Shown here: in pieces, positions 8,353-16,909 of the stretch | Position numbering within the stretch: the first letter of the stretch is position 1 | Layout: each line of letters begins with the position of its first letter | Assembly (NCBI GenBank): GCA_945888825.1 | Contig: CAMDAT010000003.1 | Location: 1-34,946, forward strand | Origin: Bifidobacterium breve | Lineage (GTDB): Bacteria; Actinomycetota; Acidimicrobiia; Acidimicrobiales; Microtrichaceae | Reading direction: 5' to 3' | DNA length: 34,946 nt | Notes under the pieces: model-generated | Told to the model about the DNA's origin: nothing | Database searches by the model: none | The model's input: only the letters and a program-made list of their open reading frames with translations | Program-made: the position numbers and the translations under genes

Positions 8353-9276
8353 GTGTCAGTTATTGCAGAACAATTGAGCATCCAGTACGGCCAGACTGTG
8401 GCAGTCGATCAGGTGAGCTTCGAGGCACAAGCCGGTCAGATCACCGTGCTGCTTGGACCAAATGGTGCTGGAAAAACCTCGACGATTGAACACCTTGAAG
8501 GCTACCGAGCAGCAAGTTCGGGTTCTAGCAGCGTCTTAGGACTCGACCCCATTACCGATCATCGCAAGCTCACGAAACAGGTGGGGATCATGCTGCAACA
8601 AGGCGGAATCCCAACTGCAATTCGACCGCGTGAACTCCTTCAACAATACGCAGGCTTCTTTCCTGACTCCCTTGACCCGGAAGACCTTCTCGCAAGGGTA
8701 GGTCTCACGGATCGCTCAAAGACCCCGTACCGGCGCCTCTCAGGCGGTGAACAACAGCGACTCTCGCTGGCACTCGCTCTGATTGGTAAACCCAAGGTGG
8801 TATTTCTTGATGAACCAACTGCAGGAGTCGACCTGGAAGGACGTGATCTCATTCGCTCCTTATTGTTGGCATTGCGCCAAGAGGGTGTCTGCGTACTCAT
8901 CACGACCCATGATCTAGCCGAGACCGAACGCCTCGCAGACAAGGTCATCATCATCGACCACGGAAAGGTCATAGCTCAGGGTTCGCCGAGCGAATTGATG
9001 TCGGCTACGAGTTCTGACCACTTGTTGTTCGGCGCCACCCCAAACCTTGACTGCGCCGCACTCAGCGCTGCAGTCGGGTCCCAAGCTTCAGAGACATCTC
9101 ATGGTGAGTACCGGGTAGAGGCTCCACCCTCGCCCGCTCTAGTCGCAGCAGTCACAAGCTGGCTTGCAGCCCAGAACATCCAACTCACCGATCTGCGGGC
9201 CGAACGACAACGCCTCGATGACGTATTCCGCCGCCTCACAGACAGCTCCGACAGCACAGGCAGCACAGACGCATGA
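8353..9276 (+). CDS. ABC-2 type transporter, ATP-binding subunit
   Basis: This 307-residue ATPase powers export by the membrane subunit encoded next. Walker A is GPNGAGKTS (35-43), the signature LSGGEQQ (129-135), Walker B VVFLDEP (149-155) and the H-loop histidine lies in ITTHD. The C-terminal about 90 residues form the small accessory domain seen in DrrA-like drug/lipid exporters, ending in a DSSDSTGSTD tail. The start is GTG. The stop overlaps the permease ATG by 4 bases. Related exporter pairs sit beside ctaA/ctaB in many Actinobacteria, and here the pair adjoins the far end of the cox cluster (ctaG). The substrate is not evident. Confidence 0.9.
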   Translation: MSVIAEQLSIQYGQTVAVDQVSFEAQAGQITVLLGPNGAGKTSTIEHLEGYRAASSGSSSVLGLDPITDHRKLTKQVGIMLQQGGIPTAIRPRELLQQYAGFFPDSLDPEDLLARVGLTDRSKTPYRRLSGGEQQRLSLALALIGKPKVVFLDEPTAGVDLEGRDLIRSLLLALRQEGVCVLITTHDLAETERLADKVIIIDHGKVIAQGSPSELMSATSSDHLLFGATPNLDCAALSAAVGSQASETSHGEYRVEAPPSPALVAAVTSWLAAQNIQLTDLRAERQRLDDVFRRLTDSSDSTGSTDA

Positions 9277-9998
9277 AGGCCATTCGTTCTCAAACCCGCA
9301 CCGAACTAGCACTGAGCTCCCGGCAAGGGGAACAACTCCTTGTTTCACTTGGTATTCCACTACTCATTCTGGTGTTCTTTTCTTCCATTGACCTGCTCCC
9401 AACTGGCACCGAGGAGCCCATCGATTTCCTAGCACCTGGGGTCCTCGCCTTAGCTGTCATGTCCACGGCAATGGTTTCGCTAGGAATCGGTACAGGATTT
9501 GAGCGAACCTACGGCGTACTGAAGCGCCTCGGTGCCTCTCCTTTGGGTCGCGGGCGCTGGGTCATGTCCAAAATCGCCACCGTTCTCGTCATTGAAGTCA
9601 TCCAATGGGTCGTGCTGATCAGCGCCTCGATGCTGCTGGGCTGGTCCCCTCCGCTGAGTGGCTGGGTCTGTGCCATTGCGGGTGCACTGCTCGGCACTGC
9701 CGCATTTAGCGGTCTGGGACTTCTTATGGCAGGAACATTGCCCGGGTTGGCTACCCTCGCAGCGGCGAACGGGCTGTACCTGATTCTGTTGCTGACCGGA
9801 GGAATGATCATTCCGCTCAGCGAACTTCCGGCTCCACTCGCTGCGGTTGCCAAACTCTTGCCCGCTGCGCCCCTTGCCGAGATCATCATCGGATCTCTCA
9901 CTGTTGGCGGAAGTGTGGCCAGTTGGGCCTGGGTTTCACTTACTTGCTGGGCAGTGATTGCTCCGCTTGCGGCGGCGCTTCTGTTCCGGTGGGAATAA
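9273..9998 (+). CDS. ABC-2 type transporter, permease subunit
   Basis: This 241-residue membrane protein has six hydrophobic segments. Between helices 2 and 3 is RTYGVLKRLGASPLGRGRW, the usual ABC-2 permease coupling-helix region. It pairs with the overlapping ATPase gene. The last 59 bases overlap the 3' end of ctaG on the opposite strand (tail-to-tail). No terminator fits between the two genes, so their transcripts must overlap. Confidence 0.88.
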   Translation: MKAIRSQTRTELALSSRQGEQLLVSLGIPLLILVFFSSIDLLPTGTEEPIDFLAPGVLALAVMSTAMVSLGIGTGFERTYGVLKRLGASPLGRGRWVMSKIATVLVIEVIQWVVLISASMLLGWSPPLSGWVCAIAGALLGTAAFSGLGLLMAGTLPGLATLAAANGLYLILLLTGGMIIPLSELPAPLAAVAKLLPAAPLAEIIIGSLTVGGSVASWAWVSLTCWAVIAPLAAALLFRWE

Positions 9999-10839
9999 GT
10001 TCGGTGGGAGTAGATCCATCAGAACGGACTAACTTGCCGCGGAACTTCGACTTATTCGCTTTGCTTCCAAGTGACCATTTGAAGAAGATCACACCGATGA
10101 TCCCCCAGAGGTAGAACCCTGTGATGATCTTCATTTGGATACCCGCTAACTGCTGGTCCTCGACCACACTCAAGCCCCAGAGTCGAGGCTCATTGTTGTA
10201 CCCCTGATACAGAACCGACTCGGCAGTTGTGAGAAATGACGCGGGAATTGTGGGGATAACCGCTAACAGAAACACCAACACGATCTTGAGCGGTGGTCCG
10301 ACCTGCAACTCGGGAATGGGCCCACAGATGCACATCCAGATGAGTAGAGCAGAGGACACGGCCAGGAAGTGCACGCTGTAATGCATCCAGGCATTCGCTA
10401 AGGAGTTGTTGACCACCACGGCAGCGTGCATGCCTGCGGTGAGGAACAGATTCACGATCAGCGCTGGAGCAGGTCGCGCCCAGAAGTACACAAACCGCTT
10501 GAACCCACCTTCACCAATTATCAGCCGAGCGAGCCACGTCGGAGTTGCAAGCAACATGACCGGCGGAAAGACGACCATGAGCAAAGAATGTTGCACCATA
10601 TGCAGCGAATACAGCCGCTGCTCGGCAAGGTCATGTAGCGGGAAATCTGTAGCTACCCAAAAAACGAAGACACCAAAGAAGAACCAAATCTTTTGATGAG
10701 TAGTTATAGGTTCTTCACCAGCGGCAACAGCCTTTGGCTGAATCACTCGACTGGCGTACCGACCAAGGGCCAACAGCGCAAGAACCAGCACCCACACTTC
10801 AAAGTGAGGAACCCATCCCGGCATTGCTGAACCAGTCAT
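9940..10839 (-). CDS. ctaG: Cytochrome c oxidase assembly protein CtaG (caa3 type)
   Basis: This 299-residue polytopic protein of the Caa3_CtaG family is needed for assembly, probably copper delivery, of caa3-type oxidases in the membrane. The conserved FPLHDLAEQRLYSLHMVQHS contains the family's His residues, followed by LLMVVFPPVMLLATP. Another His-containing helix is NSLANAWMHYSVHF. About seven membrane helices are visible, and the C-terminus is short and basic (SKANKSKFRGK). It is the last gene of the cox operon, 27 bases after the COX4-type gene. Its 3' end overlaps the convergent ABC permease gene by 59 bases. Confidence 0.92.
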   Translation of the reverse strand: MTGSAMPGWVPHFEVWVLVLALLALGRYASRVIQPKAVAAGEEPITTHQKIWFFFGVFVFWVATDFPLHDLAEQRLYSLHMVQHSLLMVVFPPVMLLATPTWLARLIIGEGGFKRFVYFWARPAPALIVNLFLTAGMHAAVVVNNSLANAWMHYSVHFLAVSSALLIWMCICGPIPELQVGPPLKIVLVFLLAVIPTIPASFLTTAESVLYQGYNNEPRLWGLSVVEDQQLAGIQMKIITGFYLWGIIGVIFFKWSLGSKANKSKFRGKLVRSDGSTPTELIPTGTEAPPQAEQSLPSK

Positions 10840-10866
10840 GCTGTCGCCGCCTTCGGAGTTGCCGCG

Positions 10867-11310
10867 TCAGCCAGCCGGGCAGGGACCGGGCTCAGACGAT
10901 GTTGCGCAGAACGGTGCGGGTGGATCAATCGGAGGATCGTTGAATTCAGTCGTACCCGAATCAGACCAGAAGTTCATCACGGTCAACGCAACCACATACA
11001 CAAAAATGGCCACAATCATCCCGGCATAGAAAGTTCGCTTGAGCAGCGGCGAATCATATTTCAGGTGCATGAAGTACAACGCCACAAGAAAGAACTTGAT
11101 TACCATCAATGCGATGAGTACCGGTACAGCAATCTTCTTGGTATCTGCGTTGAAGATGTCGTCCCACCAGTAGGTGCTCACCTCTAGTGCCGTGAGGGCT
11201 ACTAGCAAGAAGAACACCTTGAAGTACTGCGCATCAGTGGGTCCATGCGTATGGTGCTCACCCGGGTTTACTGGGGAGTCATCATCAAGTTCGGTTACTG
11301 CTGCGCTCAT
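10867..11310 (-). CDS. ctaF: Cytochrome c oxidase subunit IV (prokaryotic COX4/CtaF type)
   Basis: I start the gene at the ATG at 11310, because GAGGAG lies just upstream and this leaves a 10-base gap after ctaE. A longer frame to 11364 would run into ctaE. The 147-residue product has a His-rich N-tail (GEHHTHGPTDAQY) and three membrane helices. It contains the family signature IALMVIKFFLVALYFMHL, where the M-H-L segment is typical of COX4_pro. It is a small accessory subunit of the oxidase. The C-tail is Pro/Cys-rich (PPAPFCATSSEPGPCPAG), which is unusual and may be extracytoplasmic. Confidence 0.85.
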   Translation of the reverse strand: MSAAVTELDDDSPVNPGEHHTHGPTDAQYFKVFFLLVALTALEVSTYWWDDIFNADTKKIAVPVLIALMVIKFFLVALYFMHLKYDSPLLKRTFYAGMIVAIFVYVVALTVMNFWSDSGTTEFNDPPIDPPAPFCATSSEPGPCPAG

Positions 11311-11320
11311 TGAAGTCTCC

Positions 11321-11953
11321 TCATGGGATGAGGTACACGATCGTAAAGATGAGTACCCACACAATATCGACGAAGTGCCAGTACAGACCGACTACCTCAA
11401 CTGCCTCAGCACGAATCCGCGTGCCAAATGAGATTGCCAGCATTGATAGCAGCATGATCACACCAACAACTACGTGCACTCCGTGCAAACCAGTGAGAGC
11501 GTAGAAGGCTGAGGCAGCAACGTTCGAGGTGAAACCAAGATCATCATTGACCACAAAGTTAGTGAACTCATAGATCTGCCCACCGAGGAACAAAGCGCCG
11601 AGCACTGCAGTAGAGGTCAACCACAATCGCAGGCGGGTGAGGTCACCGCGAATGACTGCGTTCACTCCGAGCACCATGGTGAGTGAACTCATCAGCAGAA
11701 TGAACGAGGTCATCGAGGTGAACGGAATATCGAAATACTCCGACACCTTGTCCGTGTTGCCCGACAAACCAGCGATCTCGCCGGGACGGTTCTTATAGAT
11801 GAGGTACGTCGAAATCATCCCGCCAAAGAGCAGGCAATCCGAGGCCAGGTACACCCACATTCCAAGTTTCTCATTCGAGATACCAGTTGAGGTTGTATGG
11901 ATGTCATCGGGGAATTCAACATCCTCGAGGGACTCGTATGCGAGACCACTCAT
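11321..11953 (-). CDS. ctaE: Cytochrome c oxidase subunit III
   Basis: This 210-residue subunit has five membrane helices. Signatures are NEKLGMWVYLASDCLLFGG near the N-terminus and GQIYEFTNF with the conserved Glu. HGVHVVVGVIMLL and YWHFVDIVWVLIFTIVYL form the C-terminal helices with conserved histidines. Subunit III lacks redox centres and supports proton uptake and stability of subunit I. Its ATG overlaps the stop of ctaD by 4 bases (ATGA), as expected for tightly coupled oxidase genes. Confidence 0.95.
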   Translation of the reverse strand: MSGLAYESLEDVEFPDDIHTTSTGISNEKLGMWVYLASDCLLFGGMISTYLIYKNRPGEIAGLSGNTDKVSEYFDIPFTSMTSFILLMSSLTMVLGVNAVIRGDLTRLRLWLTSTAVLGALFLGGQIYEFTNFVVNDDLGFTSNVAASAFYALTGLHGVHVVVGVIMLLSMLAISFGTRIRAEAVEVVGLYWHFVDIVWVLIFTIVYLIP

Positions 11954-14019
11954 TGTGAGTCGCCTTCTCCAGTGATAGCTCCGGTGGAGCCAGCAGAAGC
12001 AGAGACAAGCTCGGCCTCAGCAGTTTCAGGTGCAGCAAGCTCGGTCGCATCAGGCTCGTCCGGTTCGTCATGATGATCATCATGACCATGTCCACCGTCC
12101 GGATCAGTGGCTGGCTCCATAACCCAGCCATAGATACCAGCAACGATCAGGATGACTCCTGGAACAGCCCACCAGAGATTGAAGATCAGCCCGTACCCAA
12201 CAAGAGGCATACCTAGAGCAAGTACGAGTGGCCAATACGAGGGTGAAGGCAGGTGAACGGTAACCGGATCGCTCGACTCGACTACGTCTTCGGTCTTTGC
12301 AATTCTGACAAGACGGCCGTTTTCATCGTGGCCATACTTGCGGTGCCAGAACTCGTCAAACTCTTCGACTACTGGAATCTCGGCAAAGTTGTACTCCGGT
12401 GTGGGCGAAGGAATCATCCACTCCAGACTGCGGGCATCCCATGGGTCTGCACCAGGATTAACCGGGTTCTTGCGGTGCTTGCGATAGCTGAAGAAGACGT
12501 TGCCGATAAAGACGAGAAGCGACAATGCAATGATGAACGCACCGATGGTGGACACCAGGTTCCACATACTAAAACCTTGGACCGATGTGTAGGTGAAGGT
12601 TCGCCGCATCATTCCCTGTAGGCCAAGGATGTGCATGGGGCCGAAGGTCAAGTTGAACCCAACCAACATCAGCCAGAAATGCCACTTGCCAGTGCGCTCA
12701 CCAAGGAAGTGACCGAACATCTTTGGCCACCAGAAGTACAGGCCGCCCATCATTCCGAGTAGTGCTCCACCGAAGAGTACGTAGTGGAAGTGGGCAACGA
12801 TGTAGTAGGTATCAGTCTGTTGCGTGTCAGCGGGAGCAAATGCGTGCGTCACGCCAGAAAGCCCGCCAATGGTGAACATTCCAACGAGACCGATTGAGAA
12901 CAGCATCGGCACCGTGAACTTGATACGACCGCCATACATGGTTGCCATCCAGTTCAAGATCTTCACACCAGTTGGTACGGCAATGAACAGCGTGGAGAGT
13001 GAGAAGGCCAGCACCGAGAGTTGACCCATGCCCGAAGCGAACATGTGGTGAGCCCACACACCCCAACCCATGAAGCCAATGGCGATTCCCGAACCAACCA
13101 TGAACGGGTAACCAAAGATGGGCTTACGAGAGAACACCGGAATGATCTCTGAGACCATGCCGAACGCTGGCAACACCATGATGTACACCTCGGGGTGACC
13201 GAAGATCCAGAAGAGATGCTCCCACAGGAACGGATCTCCACCCTTCGAGGCATCAAAGAATGCGGCGCCAAACATGCGATCCAAGGTGAGGAGCAACAAG
13301 GCCACAGTGATGACAGGAAGTGCGAACACAAGCAACACCTGAACCACAAAGTTCATCCAGGTGAACACGGGCATCTTCATGAGCGTCATGCCAGGGGCAC
13401 GCATGTTGAGCACCGTTACGGTCAGGTTGACTGCCGAGACTGTGGACCCGATACCCATGATGAGCAAACCAATTGCGTAGAAGTCAATGCCCGTACCCGG
13501 CGAGAATGTCACTCCAGCGTTCGGGGCGTAGTTGAACCAACCACCGTTTGCTCCACCACCAAGCAACCACGAGGAGTTGAAGAAGATTGCGCCAGCTAGC
13601 CAGATCCAAAGTGAGAGCGCATTCATCCGAGGGAACGAAACATCCCGGGCGCCAATCTGCAACGGGATCAAGTAGTTCGCAAAGGCCGAGGCCATTGGCA
13701 TAATCACCATGAATACCATGGTGACGCCGTGCATCGTAAAGACTTGGTTGTACAAGTCGGCCGAGAGCAGTTGGTTGCCTGGAACAGACAACTGCAGACG
13801 GATGAGCAGCGCCTCAACGCCTCCCACAAGCAAGAAGAAGAACGAGGCAACGCCGTACATGATGCCGATCTTCTTGTGGTCCACGGTGTTTACCCAGGAC
13901 CTCCAACCGGTGTTTGCCTTCGGACGGGCAAACACACCAAGGGGACTTGGCGCCTCGGGCGCAACCGGGTCGTGTCCGGTGGTCAGTTCAAGCGGACGCT
14001 GATCTTCGATAATCGCCAT
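11950..14019 (-). CDS. ctaD: Cytochrome c oxidase subunit I with C-terminal extension
   Basis: This is the catalytic heme-copper subunit (689 residues), reducing O2 and pumping protons. All ligands are visible: H97 (low-spin heme a, in FTMHGVTM), H275 with the crosslinking Y279 (HPEVY), H324-H325 (CuB, in WAHHMFASG), and H410 (heme a3) with H412 (heme a) in VAHFHYVLFGG. The region around residue 590 onward adds two more membrane helices starting PSYWPLVLALGMP, similar to an actinobacterial CtaF-type subunit, so this part looks like a fusion. The tail is His/Asp/Glu-rich (GGHGHDDHHDEPDEPD), a possible metal-binding segment. AAAGG upstream of the ATG fits a ribosome site. About 130 bases separate it from ctaC. 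Confidence 0.97.
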   Translation of the reverse strand: MAIIEDQRPLELTTGHDPVAPEAPSPLGVFARPKANTGWRSWVNTVDHKKIGIMYGVASFFFLLVGGVEALLIRLQLSVPGNQLLSADLYNQVFTMHGVTMVFMVIMPMASAFANYLIPLQIGARDVSFPRMNALSLWIWLAGAIFFNSSWLLGGGANGGWFNYAPNAGVTFSPGTGIDFYAIGLLIMGIGSTVSAVNLTVTVLNMRAPGMTLMKMPVFTWMNFVVQVLLVFALPVITVALLLLTLDRMFGAAFFDASKGGDPFLWEHLFWIFGHPEVYIMVLPAFGMVSEIIPVFSRKPIFGYPFMVGSGIAIGFMGWGVWAHHMFASGMGQLSVLAFSLSTLFIAVPTGVKILNWMATMYGGRIKFTVPMLFSIGLVGMFTIGGLSGVTHAFAPADTQQTDTYYIVAHFHYVLFGGALLGMMGGLYFWWPKMFGHFLGERTGKWHFWLMLVGFNLTFGPMHILGLQGMMRRTFTYTSVQGFSMWNLVSTIGAFIIALSLLVFIGNVFFSYRKHRKNPVNPGADPWDARSLEWMIPSPTPEYNFAEIPVVEEFDEFWHRKYGHDENGRLVRIAKTEDVVESSDPVTVHLPSPSYWPLVLALGMPLVGYGLIFNLWWAVPGVILIVAGIYGWVMEPATDPDGGHGHDDHHDEPDEPDATELAAPETAEAELVSASAGSTGAITGEGDSQ

Positions 14020-14149
14020 CAGATCAACCTTTCTTTCGGTTCTGCTGAGTACTCATACGTGCATCATTTCGTTCATGTATTTCTACTGAATCGTTCGGGC
14101 TTACTTGAGGAAGTGGTTCGTTTAGGGGTGTGATTTAGAAGGGTGAGGG

Positions 14150-15340
14150 TTACTTGAGGGTGAGGAGGTAGGCCGTGAGTTGCTCAATCTGAGCTTCGCT
14201 CAAGTTGTAGTTCGGCATACCTTGGTTGTTATTCGGATCCATTGGCTTCACGTCTTGCGGGTTCCGAAGCCAACGCTTGATGTTGTTGGTATTTGGAGTT
14301 CCCTCGGGGATGGCCTGTGCAACCGAGCCACCCTCTTCATACAGGTCTAACAACCCGCCGACGAAATGCTGGCGCATCATGATGTGGGTCAGGTTTGGAG
14401 CGTTTCCAGATGCCATCGTGATGGCCACTGTCTTGCCGTAGTCCGGATCCGGAACCGTGTTGTAGGGGTACGGAGACTTAGATGTGGGGGTTACACCATC
14501 AATTTGATGACAGTAGGAGCACTGCGCAACGAAGAGTGTTTGTCCCTGCACAGCAAGTTCGTTCTTCGGGTCAGGCTGAGCAGGCGAGGTAGTCATGGCA
14601 GTCAGCCAAATCTGGTAATCCTCTGGGGTCAGCGCCTTCACTTGCATGCGCATCAGGCCATGAGAAAGCCCGCAGTACTCCGTGCACTGCCCTTGGAACA
14701 TTCCCACCTCATTGGCCTGCAGGATGACCTGATGTGTGCGGCCAGGAACGGCATCCATCTTGCCTGATAGTGCTGGAATCCAGAAGCTGTGAATCACGTC
14801 ATTCGACTGAATTTTGAAGCGAACATCGCGACCAACAGGAATTGCCGCCTCGGTTGCTGTGATGATGTCGGGAGCCCCGTCATTATCAAGGTCGTAGCGG
14901 TATTCCCACCACCACTGCTGGCCAATCACCGTTACTTCAAGTGGGTCGGTGGCATCGTCCATCTGCAGAATCGTGTTGACGTTGAACACGGCCAGCACTG
15001 CTAGCAGGAGCGCTGGAGCGATTGTCCAACCGAGTTCAAGCTTGGTGTTCCCGTGCAACTGCACGGGCTCACCTTCGCCGTCAACCTCATCTGGGCGGCG
15101 ACGGAACCTAGTTGCAACAAACACAAGGCCAATCTCGACGAGGATAAAGACCACACCAGCGATGGCAAAGACTGGAACGATCAGATTCTGAATTGCCTGT
15201 GACTTGTCCCCGCGAGGGCTCAGGGTTGTCAACGGTCGACCAACAGGAGAACCGATATTGATGACCAGTAGGTACCCAAGCACCAGAACAATGGCCAGAC
15301 AGATTCCCGTTATGACATATGACTTGCGATTGTTCCGCAC
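14150..15340 (-). CDS. ctaC: Cytochrome c oxidase subunit II fused to cytochrome c (caa3 type)
   Basis: I chose the GTG at 15340 because AGAGG lies six bases upstream; a TTG two codons earlier would have no spacing to that site. The 396-residue product has a membrane anchor near residues 9-29 and a second helix near 50-75. A cupredoxin domain carries the CuA ligands H184 (VIHSFW), C219, E221, C223, H227 and M230 (QCTEYCGLSHGLM). A C-terminal cytochrome c domain has CSYCH (274-278) and a probable axial Met in NQGMPNY. It receives electrons from the quinol:cytochrome c side and passes them to subunit I. The Shine-Dalgarno overlaps the stop of the upstream gene, indicating coupling. Confidence 0.95.
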   Translation of the reverse strand: MRNNRKSYVITGICLAIVLVLGYLLVINIGSPVGRPLTTLSPRGDKSQAIQNLIVPVFAIAGVVFILVEIGLVFVATRFRRRPDEVDGEGEPVQLHGNTKLELGWTIAPALLLAVLAVFNVNTILQMDDATDPLEVTVIGQQWWWEYRYDLDNDGAPDIITATEAAIPVGRDVRFKIQSNDVIHSFWIPALSGKMDAVPGRTHQVILQANEVGMFQGQCTEYCGLSHGLMRMQVKALTPEDYQIWLTAMTTSPAQPDPKNELAVQGQTLFVAQCSYCHQIDGVTPTSKSPYPYNTVPDPDYGKTVAITMASGNAPNLTHIMMRQHFVGGLLDLYEEGGSVAQAIPEGTPNTNNIKRWLRNPQDVKPMDPNNNQGMPNYNLSEAQIEQLTAYLLTLK

Positions 15341-15350
15341 GTACAACCTC

Positions 15351-16262
15351 TCAGTACTCGACTGTCAAACGGTCGAGGCTCGTACTCTCAGCCGATGCTG
15401 CAGCCCCGGGGGGCAACGAAGCGATCGAGGAGATTCCTTCTTCTGTTCCTGAATGATGTTCTGACTCTCGTGGACCTGATATTCCTCCGGCGATTCCGCC
15501 CGCAAGCAGCAGCACTCCACCGAGCAGCAAGGCGCCTACTAGGACTGAACGCTTGAGGTCTGGCCTGGAGGACAAAAACACTGCCACGCCGAACACAATA
15601 ACGGCCACCAAGATGATGACAATCGCGGCTCCTGTTTTTGAGACTGCAAGCAGGATCCGAGACATCAAGAACACGATCGCAACGGCACCCACCGTTGCTG
15701 CCACAGGGATTTCGATGGGGTACATCAGCTTCTTACGAAGTGCACGGTTGGCCTCTGCGTCATCGGTGGCACGCTCCGACCAAGCCCGGACTGTCCATTC
15801 GACTACGACCACGACAAGCCCTAGGGATCCAATGGCGACCAAGAGCCCAGACATCGCTACGCCAACTAGGACCAACCCAAATGAGAATGCACCAACGATG
15901 GGCCAGTAGCTGAGTCCCTGAGGAGTCACGACTCGCAGGTCTGCGTTGTCCGAGGTTGTTCCCGGCCCTTGAATCTGAATCAGCGATTCGGCATCGCCAT
16001 CACGGTAGGCGGTGAGGAAGCCCCCGATGACAGCCATCACACCGGCAAATGACAACAAGATGGAGTAGCCGATCTGGTCACCAACCCAGCCTTTATAACC
16101 AAAGGTGAGGGGCCCCACGATGCTGTTGACTAGGCCACCGGTGCTGAGTACTTCGCTCAGGCCGCCATTATTGTTAGCGCCAGTAATCATGCCGTAGGCG
16201 AACGCCATCAACAGCCCGACCGCTGCTGCACCGTAGAAGTATTTTGATCCTCTAGTTATCAT
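15351..16262 (-). CDS. Polytopic membrane protein of the cox operon, function unknown
   Basis: This 303-residue protein has about eight hydrophobic segments. I do not recognise a named family. One segment, LSYWPIVGAFSFGLVLVGVA (about 115-134), resembles the PSYWPLVLALGMPLVGYG segment of the ctaD extension, so a CtaF-like (subunit IV) module may be embedded here. The C-tail is soluble and Ser/Glu-rich. It sits 8 bases after the subunit III-like gene and just before ctaC, all on one strand. It is therefore probably a structural or assembly component of the oxidase or of the degenerate oxidase-like complex encoded upstream. Confidence 0.65.
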   Translation of the reverse strand: MITRGSKYFYGAAAVGLLMAFAYGMITGANNNGGLSEVLSTGGLVNSIVGPLTFGYKGWVGDQIGYSILLSFAGVMAVIGGFLTAYRDGDAESLIQIQGPGTTSDNADLRVVTPQGLSYWPIVGAFSFGLVLVGVAMSGLLVAIGSLGLVVVVVEWTVRAWSERATDDAEANRALRKKLMYPIEIPVAATVGAVAIVFLMSRILLAVSKTGAAIVIILVAVIVFGVAVFLSSRPDLKRSVLVGALLLGGVLLLAGGIAGGISGPRESEHHSGTEEGISSIASLPPGAAASAESTSLDRLTVEY

Positions 16263-16270
16263 CTATCAGC

Positions 16271-16909
16271 TCACTTCTGGATGTAGACGGCGAACCAGAT
16301 CACCGCATAGAGAGCAACTCCGGCGTACCAGAAGACTGCTGCTGCCCCGATACCGTCGGGCTGACGGCTTGAATACTGCCCACCAAGAGTTCGAAAGGCC
16401 ATCAGCAGCAAGAACACCAACCCAGCAATCACCATGGCTAGATGACCGAGGGTGACGGCATAAAAGAGCGGACCTTCGGGCTGGGTAATAGCGATTCCAG
16501 CTTCTTTGAACAAGAACGTGCTCTGATTGACAAAGGCAATGCCCAGCAGCATCGTGACGCCGATGGCCAAGTAGGTGTGGTATCTGTCATCTCTGCAGAT
16601 CGACCAGACGGCCCACTGCATGGTGACCACAGACATGCCCAACGTCAGCATCTGCATGTTTGGTTGGGTCAGGGCGAGCTGGTTGTCGGCCAACCAAGCA
16701 GCGCCGGCCGCATCACGCGTGGCTAGATAGCTGCCAATCAGAGTGAGCAAGGCCATGGCAACGCCGGCGGCCACAAACACGGTGCCGAAAATCAGTTCAC
16801 GTCGACGCGGCATGGTCGGTGGCAACGCTGCTGTTGGTGCCACGGCAGCTTGGGGGCTCTCTGGCGGACTGGCCACCTCGGGAGGTGAGAGGGTTGCTGT
16901 ATCTGACAT
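16271..16909 (-). CDS. Cytochrome c oxidase subunit III-like protein (degenerate)
   Basis: This 212-residue protein has a Pro/Ala-rich cytoplasmic N-tail and five membrane helices in a COX3-like arrangement. LGIAFVNQSTFLFKEAG matches the GQIYEFTNF region of true subunit III, TLGHLAMVIAGLVFLLL the HGVHVVVGVIML helix, and FWYAGVALYAVIWFAVYI the terminal YWHFVDIVWVLI helix. The conserved Y-x-H-x-x-D of the last helix is lost. Its ATG overlaps the stop of the subunit I-like gene by one base (TAATG). Together they look like a paired subunit I/III module paralogous to ctaD-ctaE. Confidence 0.7.
   Translation of the reverse strand: MSDTATLSPPEVASPPESPQAAVAPTAALPPTMPRRRELIFGTVFVAAGVAMALLTLIGSYLATRDAAGAAWLADNQLALTQPNMQMLTLGMSVVTMQWAVWSICRDDRYHTYLAIGVTMLLGIAFVNQSTFLFKEAGIAITQPEGPLFYAVTLGHLAMVIAGLVFLLLMAFRTLGGQYSSRQPDGIGAAAVFWYAGVALYAVIWFAVYIQK

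Noticed and set aside
12253-13599. Several plus-strand frames opposite ctaD
   Set aside because: They are shadows of the strongly supported ctaD frame, with no start signals or homology.
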